A stretch of DNA of 64,000 bases. Source: Nonomuraea indica (GTDB lineage: Bacteria; Actinomycetota; Actinomycetes; Streptosporangiales; Streptosporangiaceae). The translations under genes were made by a program, and so were the position numbers. The DNA is taken from the NCBI RefSeq assembly GCF_002850745.1, contig NZ_PJOK01000049.1, forward strand, positions 62,001 through 126,000. Reading direction: 5' to 3'. Positions 17,662-25,889 of this stretch are shown one piece after another (the first letter of the stretch is position 1; every line of letters begins with the position of its first letter). Under the pieces are notes generated by a model. It was not told the DNA's origin, did not search any database, and worked only from the letters and a program-made list of their open reading frames with translations.

Positions 17662-20136
17662 ATGGTCCGCGTCTGCGAGGCGGAAATGACAGCGGTGACG
17701 GCAAGCATCTCCACCCGGCGGCAGGCACTCCGCCTGCCCGCGGAGGTGACCAGTTTCGTGGGCCGTCGGCACGAGGTGGCCGAGGTCCGGAGACTGCTGT
17801 GCGCCTCACGCGCGGTCACGCTGACCGGTGTCGGCGGCGTCGGCAAGACCCGGCTCGCGCTGCGGGTGGCCGCCGACCTGTCCCGCGACTTCCGCGGCGG
17901 CGTGTGGTTCGTGGAGCTCGCCGGCGTCGAGAACCCCGACCTGATCGCCCAGGTCGTGGTCGAGTCGCTGGAGATCCGCGACCAGAGCGCCTCCCCGCCG
18001 ATGGACGTGCTCCTCCAGCACCTGCGCGACAGGCAGGCCCTGGTGATCCTCGACAACTGCGAGCACCTGGTGCAGGAGTGCGCCGTGCTGGCCGAGACGC
18101 TGCTGCGCGCCTCCTCCGGCCTGCGCATCCTGTCCACCAGCCGCGAGCCGCTGGGCTTCGTGGGCGAGCAGACGCTGTCCGTGCCCCCGCTCGAACTGCC
18201 CGGCAGCGACCGGCTGCCGGCCGAGTCGCTGGCCCGGTTCGACGCCGTCCGCCTGTTCACCGAACGGGCCAGGGCGGTGCTGCCGACGTTCGAGGTGACG
18301 GCGGACAACCGCGACGTCGTCACACGCATCTGCCGCCGGCTCGACGGCCTGCCGCTCGCCATCGAGCTGGCCGCGGTGCGGCTGCGGGCGCTGTCCGTGC
18401 AGCAGCTTCTCGACCGCCTGGACGACCGGTTCCGCCTGCTGACCGCCGGGTCGCGGGCGGTGCTGCCGCGCCAGCGGACGCTGCGGGCACTGATCGACTG
18501 GAGCCACTCCCTCTGCTCCGAGCAGGAGCGGCTGATGTGGGCCCGCGTGTCGGTGTTCGCCGGCGGCCTCGACCTCGACGCGGCCGAGGCGGTCTGCGCG
18601 GGTGACGGCATCACCCGCGAGGAGGTGCTCGACCTGGTGTGCGGCCTGGTCGACAAGTCGATCCTGCTGCGCGAGGAGCACGGCTCGCGGGTGCGCTACC
18701 GGCTGCTGGAGATCATCCGCCAGTACGGCCTCGAACGGCTGGCCGAGCACGGCGAGGTCGAGACGTTCCAGCGGCGGCACCGCGACTACTACCGGGAGCT
18801 GGCTGCCCAGGCGCGCCGGCAGCTCTTCGGACCCGCGCAGGTGGCCTGGTTCGCGCGGCTGCGGCTCGAACACGCCAACCTGCACACCGCCCTCGAACAC
18901 TGCTTCGCCCACCGCGAGGAGGCCGAAGCCGGCCTGACCATGGCCGCCGACCTCCTCTATCACTGGATCACCGGGCTCTCCCTGGGCGAGGGCCGGCGCT
19001 GGCTGGAGCGCGGGCTCGCCGCCTGCCCCCGGCCGGGCGAGCCCCGCGCGCGGGCGCTGTGGGCCGCCGGCTGGCTCGCCGTCATCCAGGCCGACCTGCC
19101 GTCCGCCCGGGCGATGCTGCGCGAGAGCCGGGCCATCGGCGAGCGGCTCGGGCTCGACTCGGTGCTGGCGTACGTGGCGCTCTACGACGGGATGGTCGCC
19201 ATGTTCGACGGCGACACCGAGAGGGCGATCGCCTGCTACGAGGAGGCCCTGGACCGGCACCGCGCCACCGGTGACCCGGTGGGCACCGTCCTGGCCCTGA
19301 TCCGGCTGTCCCTGGCCTACTCCTTCCGCGGTGACTCCGAGTCGGCCATCGCGGTCGGCGACGAGTGCCTCGCCGTGGCCGACGCCCACGGCGAGGGCTG
19401 GCACAAGGCGTACATGATGATGGCGCTCGGCGTGGACGTGTGGCGGCAGGGCGACCTGCCGCGGGCGACCGAGCTGGAGACGCAGAGCCTCCGCTTCAAC
19501 CGCATGGTCGACGACTCCCTCGGAGCCGGCGTCAACCTGGAGGTGCTGGCGTGGATCGCCGCCGCCGAGGGGCGGCACGAGCGGGCGGCCCGGTTGCTGG
19601 GCGCCCTCGACACGGTCTGGGAGACGCTCGGCGCTCCGTTGTCCGGTTACGGGCACCTGGCCCACTACCACGACGAGTGCGTCCGCCTCACCCGTAAGGC
19701 GCTCGGCCCGGAGGCCTTCGACGCGGCCTTCGAGCAGGGGTGCCGCCTGTCCGACGACGAGGCGCTGGCCTACGCGCTGCAGGAGGAGGAGCAGGGGGGC
19801 GGGTCCCTCCCCGGCAACGGCTCCGCGGCCGGCGAGCGCGCTCCGGCCGCGACGGGTCCGGCCGGCCGGGCGGCCCCCGGCGCGCAGGCGCCGCTGACCC
19901 GCCGCGAGATGGAGGTTGCCCGGCTGGTGGCGCAGGGCCTGACCAGCAAGGAGATCGCGGCCGGCCTCGTCATCTCGCAGCGCACCGTGGACAGCCACAT
20001 CGAGCACATCCTCGCCAAGCTGGGTTTCCACTCCCGCTCCCAGATCGCGGTCTGGGTGGGCGAGCAGGCGGACACCGCCGACAGCCTGGAGGGCGGCGGC
20101 CGGCCGGGCAGGGGCAAACCGGGCGGCGGCCCGTAG
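17662..20136 (+). CDS. NB-ARC/TPR/LuxR-family transcriptional regulator
   Basis: This is the third member of the family in this region, up to 824 residues. It has an NB-ARC ATPase (P-loop GVGGVGKTRLALR, LVILDNCEHLV), TPR-like repeats (for example MVAMFDGDTERAIACYEEAL) and a C-terminal LuxR helix-turn-helix (LTRREMEVARLVAQGLTSK, TVDSHIEHILAKLGF). A Gly/Ala/Pro-rich linker of about 40 residues precedes the HTH. The ATG at 17662 has a poor ribosome site; the ATG at 17686, after gaggcggaa, may be the real start. It is divergent from the DeoR gene across 240 bases and appears monocistronic. Confidence 0.85.
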   Translation: MVRVCEAEMTAVTASISTRRQALRLPAEVTSFVGRRHEVAEVRRLLCASRAVTLTGVGGVGKTRLALRVAADLSRDFRGGVWFVELAGVENPDLIAQVVVESLEIRDQSASPPMDVLLQHLRDRQALVILDNCEHLVQECAVLAETLLRASSGLRILSTSREPLGFVGEQTLSVPPLELPGSDRLPAESLARFDAVRLFTERARAVLPTFEVTADNRDVVTRICRRLDGLPLAIELAAVRLRALSVQQLLDRLDDRFRLLTAGSRAVLPRQRTLRALIDWSHSLCSEQERLMWARVSVFAGGLDLDAAEAVCAGDGITREEVLDLVCGLVDKSILLREEHGSRVRYRLLEIIRQYGLERLAEHGEVETFQRRHRDYYRELAAQARRQLFGPAQVAWFARLRLEHANLHTALEHCFAHREEAEAGLTMAADLLYHWITGLSLGEGRRWLERGLAACPRPGEPRARALWAAGWLAVIQADLPSARAMLRESRAIGERLGLDSVLAYVALYDGMVAMFDGDTERAIACYEEALDRHRATGDPVGTVLALIRLSLAYSFRGDSESAIAVGDECLAVADAHGEGWHKAYMMMALGVDVWRQGDLPRATELETQSLRFNRMVDDSLGAGVNLEVLAWIAAAEGRHERAARLLGALDTVWETLGAPLSGYGHLAHYHDECVRLTRKALGPEAFDAAFEQGCRLSDDEALAYALQEEEQGGGSLPGNGSAAGERAPAATGPAGRAAPGAQAPLTRREMEVARLVAQGLTSKEIAAGLVISQRTVDSHIEHILAKLGFHSRSQIAVWVGEQADTADSLEGGGRPGRGKPGGGP

Positions 20137-20146
20137 GGCGGCGGCG

Positions 20147-20272
20147 TCAGTAGGGCAGCGGGCGTCCCGACGGGGTACGCAGGTCCTGGTCCCGGACCGG
20201 TCTGCGCGGCTTGCGGACCTGGATCTGGATCTTCCGCACGGCCAGGTGTTCCTTCCGGTGGGACTCAGGCAT
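20147..20272 (-). CDS. 41-residue basic ORF coupled to the anti-sigma-like ATPase gene
   Basis: A small frame starts ATG at 20272, 8 bases inside the end of the upstream gene, and encodes MPESHRKEHLAVRKIQIQVR, then a basic, proline-rich tail ending RPLPY. I do not recognise it. The overlap suggests translational coupling, and there is no independent ribosome site. The composition (10 Arg/Lys in the first 25 residues, then LRTPSGRPLPY) is unlike a random antisense frame but gives no function. It could be a regulatory peptide or a precursor peptide; no modifying enzyme is nearby. Confidence 0.45.
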   Translation of the reverse strand: MPESHRKEHLAVRKIQIQVRKPRRPVRDQDLRTPSGRPLPY

Positions 20273-20687
20273 GGGGGGAGGCGGGCGCGGGGAGCTCGAA
20301 CCAGTCGGCCGTCCCCTCGACCGTCGCGGCGCGGCCCCAGCAGCAGGCCAGCCGGGCGAGCAGGTGGTGGCCGCGTCCCTCGGAGCGGCGCGGCACGGGA
20401 TCGAGCCGCTCGACCTCCCCGCGCAGCAGGCCGTCCTCGGTCATGAGCGTGAGCCGGATCCGGTCGCAGGTGCCCAGCGCGGCCTCCACCAGCTCGCCCA
20501 CGAGCAGGCGCGCGGCCTCGGCGCGGTCGTGCAGCCCCCAGCGGGCCAGCCGGTCGGCGGTCGCGTGCCGGGCGCCGTCGACCGAGGACGGCCCCGCCGC
20601 GAACACCCATGACACCGTCCAGGCGTCCTCGGTCTCCACGGCCGGGACGAATGGTTCGCGGCTGATGCGCGTCAGGTCTCTCAACAT
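20265..20687 (-). CDS. Degenerate HATPase (RsbW-like anti-sigma) domain protein
   Basis: This 140-residue protein has the outline of the small actinobacterial RsbW/SpoIIAB-type ATP-binding proteins. The C-terminal G-box region GRGHHLLARLACCWG and the closing TADWFELP are recognisable. The N-box reads LVGELVEAAL, with Ala where the Mg-coordinating Asn is expected, and the DxGxG box between is not clear, so ATP or kinase activity is doubtful. It is divergent from the YCII/ECF genes. It may bind a sigma factor or STAS protein without phosphorylating it; that is inference. Confidence 0.6.
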   Translation of the reverse strand: MLRDLTRISREPFVPAVETEDAWTVSWVFAAGPSSVDGARHATADRLARWGLHDRAEAARLLVGELVEAALGTCDRIRLTLMTEDGLLRGEVERLDPVPRRSEGRGHHLLARLACCWGRAATVEGTADWFELPAPASPHA

Positions 20688-20756
20688 GCCGTCCTCACCG
20701 AATGGTCCTCGTCAGCTCTCGGTATCAGACTGCGGGTGGCCCGTGGCCCCTGGTAC

Positions 20757-20835
20757 GGGGAAAACCCCTAAATGTGTACCTATCCGGCGTAGGTAGGTAC
20801 CTCCGTGGCCGGCGGCGAAAAAATCTTGAAAAGAT
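20757..20835. promoter_or_regulatory. Cluster of three inverted repeats between the HATPase and YCII genes
   Basis: Three small inverted repeats lie within 80 bases: ggggaaaacccc (20757-20768), GTACCTA/TAGGTAC (20776-20782 and 20794-20800, with an inner acctatccggcgtaggt hairpin), and ATCTT-gaa-AAGAT (20823-20835). All are upstream of the predicted ECF promoter. They suggest operator sites or an upstream 5' UTR of the divergent gene; no regulator can be named. Confidence 0.4.
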
Positions 20836-20846
20836 GTCCGTCAGGA

Positions 20847-20874
20847 TGTCGAAGGGCGGCCCACCTGCTTCGAC
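20847..20874 (+). promoter_or_regulatory. Candidate ECF42-type promoter for the YCII/sigma operon
   Basis: TGTCGA at 20847-20852 is followed after 18 bases by CGAC at 20871-20874. From memory, ECF42 sigma factors of Streptomyces recognise TGTCGA at -35 and a CGA/TC-type -10. Its place about 50 bases upstream of the YCII ATG fits autoregulation by the sigma factor encoded in this operon. Confidence 0.5.
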
Positions 20875-20921
20875 CTCAGACGTCAGCGCCCACGAGGGGC
20901 GCGGAGGGAAGGACGCGGGAC

Positions 20922-21320
20922 ATGAAGTACATGCTGCTGATGCAGTTCAGCCAGAAGGACAACCTGCCCCCGATCGACACCTGGCCGGCGCAGGCCGTCC
21001 GGGCCCACATCGCGTTCATGCACGAGCTGAACCAGGCGCTCACCGACGCCGGCGAGCTGGTCTCGGGGGAGGGCCTGGCCGAGCCCGACCAGGCCCGGAT
21101 CGTGCGCGCCGGCGCGGGCGGCGTCCCGGTCGTCACCGACGGGCCGTTCCCGGAGACCAAGGAGTTCCTGGTCGGCTGGTGGATCGTCGACGTCGAGAGC
21201 CACGAGCGGGCGATCGAGCTGGCCGCCCGCATCTCGGCGGCGCCCGGCCCCGACGGCGGCCCGCTCAACATGCCGATCGAGGTGCGTCAGGTCATGGCGG
21301 GGCCGCCGGAGGAGCTGTGA
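20922..21320 (+). CDS. YCII/DGPF-domain protein, partner of an ECF42 sigma factor
   Basis: This 132-residue YCII-related (DGPF) protein starts MKYMLLMQFSQKD and carries the diagnostic VTDGPFPETKEFLVGWW motif near residues 67-83. Such proteins are genetically linked to ECF42 sigma factors in many actinobacteria; a stress-related role is assumed but the biochemistry is unknown. The ATG at 20922 has a purine-rich site (ggagggaagga) upstream. The stop overlaps the GTG of the sigma gene by 4 bases. Confidence 0.88.
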   Translation: MKYMLLMQFSQKDNLPPIDTWPAQAVRAHIAFMHELNQALTDAGELVSGEGLAEPDQARIVRAGAGGVPVVTDGPFPETKEFLVGWWIVDVESHERAIELAARISAAPGPDGGPLNMPIEVRQVMAGPPEEL

Positions 21321-22576
21321 CCCCTGACCGGTCCCCCGTCGACGACCTGCTGCGCGAGCTGGCGCCGCAGGTCGTCGGCGTGCTCACCCGCCGCTTCGGC
21401 GACTTCGACACCGCCGAGGACGCCGTGCAGGAGGCGCTGCTCGACGCCGCCGCCCAGTGGCCCGAGCAGGGCGTCCCGGGCAACCCGCGCGGCTGGCTCA
21501 TCCAGGTGGCCTACCGGCGGATGACCGAGCAGATCCGCAACGAGCAGGCGCGCCGCCGCCGCGAGGAGCTGGTGGCCGCCCGGACACCGGCCGACCGGCA
21601 GGCGGCGCCCGCCGCGGACCAGGCGTACGAGAGCGGCCGGGACGACACGCTGGCCACCCTGTTCCTGTGCTGCCATCCGGCGCTGTCCCCGGCCTCGGCC
21701 ATCGCCCTCACCCTGCGCTCGGTCGGCGGCCTGTCCACCGCCGAGATCTCCCGCGCGTTCATGGTGCCCGAGGCGACGATGGCGCAGCGGATCAGCCGGG
21801 CCAAGCAGCGCATCAAGGCGTCCGGGGTGCCGTTCGGCATGCCCGCGCCCGAGGAGCGGCCCCGCCGCCTCGCGTCGGTCCTGCACGTGCTGTACCTGAT
21901 CTACAACGAGGGCTACGCCAGCAGCGGCGGCCCCGACCTGCAGCGGGTCGAGCTGTCGCGCGAGGCGATCCGGCTGGCCCGGACGGCGCACCGGCTGATG
22001 CCCGACGACCCCGAGGTGGCCGGGCTGCTCGCGCTCATGCTGCTCACGGACGCGCGCCGGCCCGCGCGCACCGACGCCCACGGCATCCCGATCCCCCTCG
22101 CCGAGCAGGACCGCGGCCTGTGGGACGGCAAGGCCGTGGCCGAGGGCGTCGCCCTGGTGACCGCCGCCCTGTCGCGCGGCGCGGTCGGGCCCTACCAGCT
22201 CCAGGCCGCCGTCGCCGCCGTCCACGACGAGGCGCCCAGCGCCGCCGAGACGGACTGGCCGCAGATCCTCGCCCTGTACGGCCTGCTGGAACGCATGTCC
22301 GGCAACCCGATGGTCTCGCTCAACAAGGCCGTCGCCGCGGCCATGACGCACGGCCCCGCCACGGGGCTCGCCCTGCTCGACGATCTCGCCGACCGGCTCG
22401 GCGGCCACCACCGCTTCCACGCCACGCGGGCGCATCTTCGCGAGATGGCCGGCGACCTCGCCGCGGCGGTGGCCGACTACCGCACGGCGGCCGGCCGTAC
22501 GACGAGCATCCCGGAACGCGACTACCTCACCACCCGCGCCGCCCGCCTCGCCGGCGAGCTGGATCAGCGGACGTAG
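21317..22576 (+). CDS. ECF42-type RNA polymerase sigma factor with C-terminal TPR-like extension
   Basis: This 419-residue sigma factor has sigma region 2 (FGDFDTAEDAVQEALLDAAAQW at about residues 21-42), region 4 (LSTAEISRAFMVPEATMAQR) and the long C-terminal extension typical of ECF42 (LYLIYNEGYASSGG, then helical repeats). The extension stands in place of a separate anti-sigma factor in this group and is needed for activity in characterised members. The GTG at 21317 overlaps the YCII stop (GTGA). It probably directs transcription from TGTCGA-type promoters, including its own. Confidence 0.9.
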   Translation: MTPDRSPVDDLLRELAPQVVGVLTRRFGDFDTAEDAVQEALLDAAAQWPEQGVPGNPRGWLIQVAYRRMTEQIRNEQARRRREELVAARTPADRQAAPAADQAYESGRDDTLATLFLCCHPALSPASAIALTLRSVGGLSTAEISRAFMVPEATMAQRISRAKQRIKASGVPFGMPAPEERPRRLASVLHVLYLIYNEGYASSGGPDLQRVELSREAIRLARTAHRLMPDDPEVAGLLALMLLTDARRPARTDAHGIPIPLAEQDRGLWDGKAVAEGVALVTAALSRGAVGPYQLQAAVAAVHDEAPSAAETDWPQILALYGLLERMSGNPMVSLNKAVAAAMTHGPATGLALLDDLADRLGGHHRFHATRAHLREMAGDLAAAVADYRTAAGRTTSIPERDYLTTRAARLAGELDQRT

Positions 22577-22588
22577 CCGCCGGGCCGG

Positions 22589-24211
22589 TCACAGGCGGAC
22601 CGTCGCCGAGCGGCGGAACAGGTGCCGCCTGCCCTCCGCCCGGAACCTCGCCCGCGCCCGCACCCGCATGGCGCGGCCCCGCTTGCCTCCCCCGCGGACG
22701 TCGAAGACGGCGGTGTACGACTCGCCGGGAGTGAGCGTCACCGACCTCGGCCCGGCGGCGCGCCGCCCGTCGAGGACGAGCTCGACCTGCCGCCACGGCA
22801 CCGCCGAGCCGTTGCGCAGCGTCACCATCATCTGCCCGTCCACGGCCAGCACGTCCAGCCCGTACGGCAGACGCGGGTCGGGGCCGATCGACGCGTCGAG
22901 CCGGGCCAGCAGTTCCTCGGCCAGTTCCGGCCGCTCGGCCGACAGGTCACGGCGTTCGCCGGGGTCGCCGTCGAGGTCGTACAGCTCGACGCGGCCCTTC
23001 GGGCCCGCACCGGCGATGCCGGGCGCGAAGCGGATCAGCTTCCAGTCGCCGCGGCGGATCGCCTGCATCTTGCGTGGGCGGTTCCACACCAGGTGGTCAC
23101 GCTCGGGCGCCTCGTCGCCGGTGAGCAGCCCCCGGAACGAGCGGCCGTCGAGGCCCGCCGGCACCGGCAGGCCCGCCAGGTCGGCCAGCGTCGGCAGCAC
23201 GTCCCAGAAGGCCACCGGCGTGCGCTCCACGCGCGGGGCCAGCCGGGGCGACCAGGCGATCATCGGGACGCGGATGCCGCCCTCGTACAGGTCGCGCTTG
23301 TCGCCGCGCCACGGTCCGTTGGAGTCGAACAGCTCGGGTGTCACGCCCTTCTCGTGGTGCGGGCCGTTGTCGCTGGTGAACAGCACCAGGGTCCGTCCCG
23401 CCACGCCGGTCCGGCGCAGCGTGGCGACCAGCGCGGCCACGTCGGAGTCGAGCCGCGACACCTGGGCGGCGTGCCCGCGGTTGGCGCGGGTCCACGGCCG
23501 GTCCTCGTACGGGCCGGCGTCGCCGGGGACCACGCTCGGCGAGTGGGGCAGGTTGCTGGCGTAGTAGAGCAGGAACGGCCCGCCGGACCGGCGCCGGATG
23601 AAGTCGATCGCCCGCCGCCTGAACAGGTCGGGGGCGTAGGCGGCGCCGTCGAGGCGCACCCGCTCGCCGTCGCGCCAGAGATGGCCGGGGTAGTACTGGT
23701 GGGCGTGGCGGTGCCCGATGTAGCCGAAGAACTCCTCGAACCCGCGCGCGTTGGGATGCGACGCCTGGTCCGCCTCCTCGGGCCCGAATCCCCACTTGCC
23801 GACGCAGGCGGTGTGGTAGCCGCCGAGTCGCAGGAGTTCGGCGAAGGTGAGGTCGGCCTCGGTGAACGAGCGCTGCTGCCCGCCCTCGGGGTTCTCGCGG
23901 ACGGTGCCGTGGCCGGCGTGCAGGCCGGTGAGCAGGGCGGAGCGCGACGGCGCGCAGAGCGGGGCGCCCGAGTAGGCGGCCTCGAACCGCACCCCCTCGT
24001 CCGCGAGCCGGTCCAGGAACGGGGTGCGGATCTTGCGCTGCCCCTGGCTGCCTATCTCACCCCAGCCCAGGTCGTCGGCGAGGACGACGACGATGTTGGG
24101 CCGGTCAGGCAGGGCTGCGGCGGCGTGGGCCGCCGTCCCGGTGACGGGCGGGACGGTCAGGCCGGCCAGGGTGCCGGCGAGGAAGGTGCGGCGCGAGGGC
24201 CCGACGATCAT
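22589..24211 (-). CDS. Tat-exported type I sulfatase (arylsulfatase family)
   Basis: This alkaline-phosphatase-superfamily sulfatase of about 540 residues starts MIVGPSRRTFLAGTLAG, a twin-arginine signal, which supports the ATG at 24211. The metal-binding ADDLGWGEIG and the C-type formylglycine motif CAPSR (Cys86 to Arg90, then ALLTGLHAGH) are intact, as are GKWGFG and FTSDNGPH. The C-terminal domain WKLIRFAPG and YDLDGDPGERRDL is complete, followed by an extra beta-type domain of about 90 residues. The Cys needs a formylglycine-generating enzyme from elsewhere in the genome. A sulfotransferase gene lies 78 bases upstream on the same strand. Confidence 0.9.
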   Translation of the reverse strand: MIVGPSRRTFLAGTLAGLTVPPVTGTAAHAAAALPDRPNIVVVLADDLGWGEIGSQGQRKIRTPFLDRLADEGVRFEAAYSGAPLCAPSRSALLTGLHAGHGTVRENPEGGQQRSFTEADLTFAELLRLGGYHTACVGKWGFGPEEADQASHPNARGFEEFFGYIGHRHAHQYYPGHLWRDGERVRLDGAAYAPDLFRRRAIDFIRRRSGGPFLLYYASNLPHSPSVVPGDAGPYEDRPWTRANRGHAAQVSRLDSDVAALVATLRRTGVAGRTLVLFTSDNGPHHEKGVTPELFDSNGPWRGDKRDLYEGGIRVPMIAWSPRLAPRVERTPVAFWDVLPTLADLAGLPVPAGLDGRSFRGLLTGDEAPERDHLVWNRPRKMQAIRRGDWKLIRFAPGIAGAGPKGRVELYDLDGDPGERRDLSAERPELAEELLARLDASIGPDPRLPYGLDVLAVDGQMMVTLRNGSAVPWRQVELVLDGRRAAGPRSVTLTPGESYTAVFDVRGGGKRGRAMRVRARARFRAEGRRHLFRRSATVRL

Positions 24212-24289
24212 GGGGGATACCTTCTGGGCACCGGGCGATCGGCGAGCGAACACCCGGAGGACGGGAGGGGAACACTGCGGCGGAGCGGG

Positions 24290-25177
24290 TCAGAGGTAGC
24301 CCCACAGACCGCAGATCTCCCTCAGCTCGGCCGGGACCTCGGCTGGGGACGGCAGTGGGCGGCCCTCGACGACCGTGCCACTGCGAATCTTGTCACGCCA
24401 GTCGCCGATGCCCTTCACGAATCCGCCGTGATCCTGCCTGCCGTAGTCCAGCATGGCGGGCTCCCAGCCGACGCCGAGGTGATCGCACAGGCCGCGCAGC
24501 ACGGCCTCGGGGTCGGCGACGAGGTCCTCGTACCTGACGGTCGGGCCCTGGAGGTGGGCGCGGGCCTCCTCCAGGTAGGTCATGTAGGCCAGGGTGCGGG
24601 GCACGGCCTCCTCCATGGGCCGGTTCTCGGGGTCGGCCTCGTGCCACGACCGCACGATGGAGGCGGGGTGCCGCAGCAGGAAGACGAACCGCGCGTCTGG
24701 CCAGCAGGTCGCGATGCGCCGCCAGGCGAAGACGTTGCTGGGCGTCTTCTCCACCAGGATCGGCTTGCCGCTGCGGACCAGCTCCCGGTGCAGGAGGCGG
24801 TCCCAGACGATGTGCTCGATGTCGCTGTGGGTGTGGCCGAGGTGCGCCATCGCCTGCCGTACCGGGTCGGTGGTCAGGCCGACGGTCGTGCGGCGGAAGT
24901 GCGTCTCGATGGGCGAGTGGATCCGCGAGTGGCTGTTCAGCATGACCCGCAGCAGCGTGGAGCCGGAGCGCACGGACGACAGCAGGAACACCGGTCCGCG
25001 CAGCAGCCGGTCGCAGGCGGGGTCCACGGGCGGGCGCACCACGTCGCCGGGCATCCGCTGCGCCTCGGGCGCCGGCTTGGGCGGCGGCGCCGGCCGTTTC
25101 TGGACCCGGCGGGTCAGCGTGTATCCGGTCAGCCCTTCGAGGGTGGCGTTGGCCCTGTACCTCCAGCTCATGGGCAC
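24290..25177 (-). CDS. PAPS-dependent sulfotransferase
   Basis: This 295-residue sulfotransferase family protein has the 5'-phosphosulfate loop SSVRSGSTLL near residues 67-76 and the 3'-phosphate motif FLLRHPASIVRSW. Further family marks are KTPSNVFAWRRIATCWPDAR and a terminal GLWGYL. It transfers sulfate from PAPS to a hydroxyl acceptor, perhaps a lipid or glycan. A close paralogue is encoded at 53467-54327. The ATG at 25177 (or 25171) is used. The neighbouring sulfatase gene, on the same strand, suggests both act on related sulfate esters. Confidence 0.88.
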   Translation of the reverse strand: MPMSWRYRANATLEGLTGYTLTRRVQKRPAPPPKPAPEAQRMPGDVVRPPVDPACDRLLRGPVFLLSSVRSGSTLLRVMLNSHSRIHSPIETHFRRTTVGLTTDPVRQAMAHLGHTHSDIEHIVWDRLLHRELVRSGKPILVEKTPSNVFAWRRIATCWPDARFVFLLRHPASIVRSWHEADPENRPMEEAVPRTLAYMTYLEEARAHLQGPTVRYEDLVADPEAVLRGLCDHLGVGWEPAMLDYGRQDHGGFVKGIGDWRDKIRSGTVVEGRPLPSPAEVPAELREICGLWGYL

Positions 25178-25241
25178 GCACCGTAGACACCGGCCGTGAA
25201 CCCACGGTGAATACCGGCTGTGAGGACGCCTACCCCCCAGC

Positions 25242-25275
25242 TATCTTGACCAATCGTTCTAGATAAGACTAAGGT
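25242..25275 (+). promoter_or_regulatory. tetR promoter overlapping an operator-like inverted repeat
   Basis: TTGACC (25246-25251) and TAAGGT (25270-25275) with an 18-base spacer place the start point at or next to the GTG at 25283, so the mRNA may be leaderless. The outer arms TATCT and AGATA (25242-25265) frame gaccaatcgttc, which resembles the perfect palindrome gaccgatcggtc found before the next gene. This is the expected layout for TetR autorepression. Confidence 0.55.
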
Positions 25276-25282
25276 CTCCCCC

Positions 25283-25861
25283 GTGGCCAGAACCAAGGAA
25301 TTCGACCCCGACGCCGCCCTGCAGGCCGCGCTCGAGCTGTTCTGGGAGCGCGGTTACGAGGCGACCTCGATGGCCGACCTCGTCGAGCGGCTCCGCATCG
25401 GCCGGGCGAGCCTCTACGCCACCTTCGGCGGCAAGCACGAGCTGTACGTCAAGGCGCTCCACCGCTACCTGGAGACCCGTCACCCGTCGCCGGTCGAGCT
25501 GCTCTCGCAGCCCGGCCCCGCCCTGCCCGCCGTCCGGCGCCTGGTGGAGCTGTACGCGGCCCAGTCCTCGTCCGAGGAGGGGCGACGCGGCTGCATGATC
25601 GTCAACGCGGCGGCCGAGCTGCTGCCCCGCGACGAGGAGGTGTGCCGCCTGGTCGACCGCAACTGGGACGCCCTGGAGACGGCGCTGACCTCGGCGCTGA
25701 TCCGGGCGCGCGCGCAGGGCGAGCTGGCTCCCGACAAGGACCCGCGGGCCCTGGCGAGGTTCCTGCTCGTGATGCTGCAGGGCATGCGGCTCATGGGCAA
25801 GGCGTCCGCCGACCCCGCGCGCCTGCGCGACGCGGCCGCGCAGGCGCTCAGCGTGCTCTGA
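25283..25861 (+). CDS. TetR-family transcriptional regulator
   Basis: This 192-residue regulator has an N-terminal TetR helix-turn-helix (ALELFWERGYEATSMADLVE, then GRASLYATFGGKHELY) and a C-terminal ligand-binding domain of the type seen in AcrR/YxaF-like proteins (GCMIVNAAAEL, then LLVMLQGMRLMGK). The start is GTG at 25283. It leads an apparent operon with an MFS transporter and an SDR enzyme, which it probably represses; similar operator-like palindromes lie before both tetR and the MFS gene. Confidence 0.9.
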   Translation: MARTKEFDPDAALQAALELFWERGYEATSMADLVERLRIGRASLYATFGGKHELYVKALHRYLETRHPSPVELLSQPGPALPAVRRLVELYAAQSSSEEGRRGCMIVNAAAELLPRDEEVCRLVDRNWDALETALTSALIRARAQGELAPDKDPRALARFLLVMLQGMRLMGKASADPARLRDAAAQALSVL

Positions 25862-25889
25862 CCCCGCCATGCCGTCGGAAGGCTTTCGC

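Noticed and set aside
16627..20136. DeoR and NB-ARC genes as regulators of an adjacent sugar catabolic operon
   Set aside because: No kinase, aldolase, isomerase or sugar transporter gene lies within several kilobases, so the usual DeoR context is absent.
20147..20272. Interpretation of the 41-residue ORF as a RiPP precursor
   Set aside because: No lanthipeptide, radical-SAM, YcaO or protease gene lies nearby, and there is no Ser/Thr/Cys-rich core. Only a coupled small ORF can be supported.
17806..20610. A 934-codon minus-strand open frame opposite the third NB-ARC regulator
   Set aside because: The same GC-driven shadow effect; its translation is repetitive Gly/Arg/Val/His text with no domain, while the plus-strand gene is clearly conserved.
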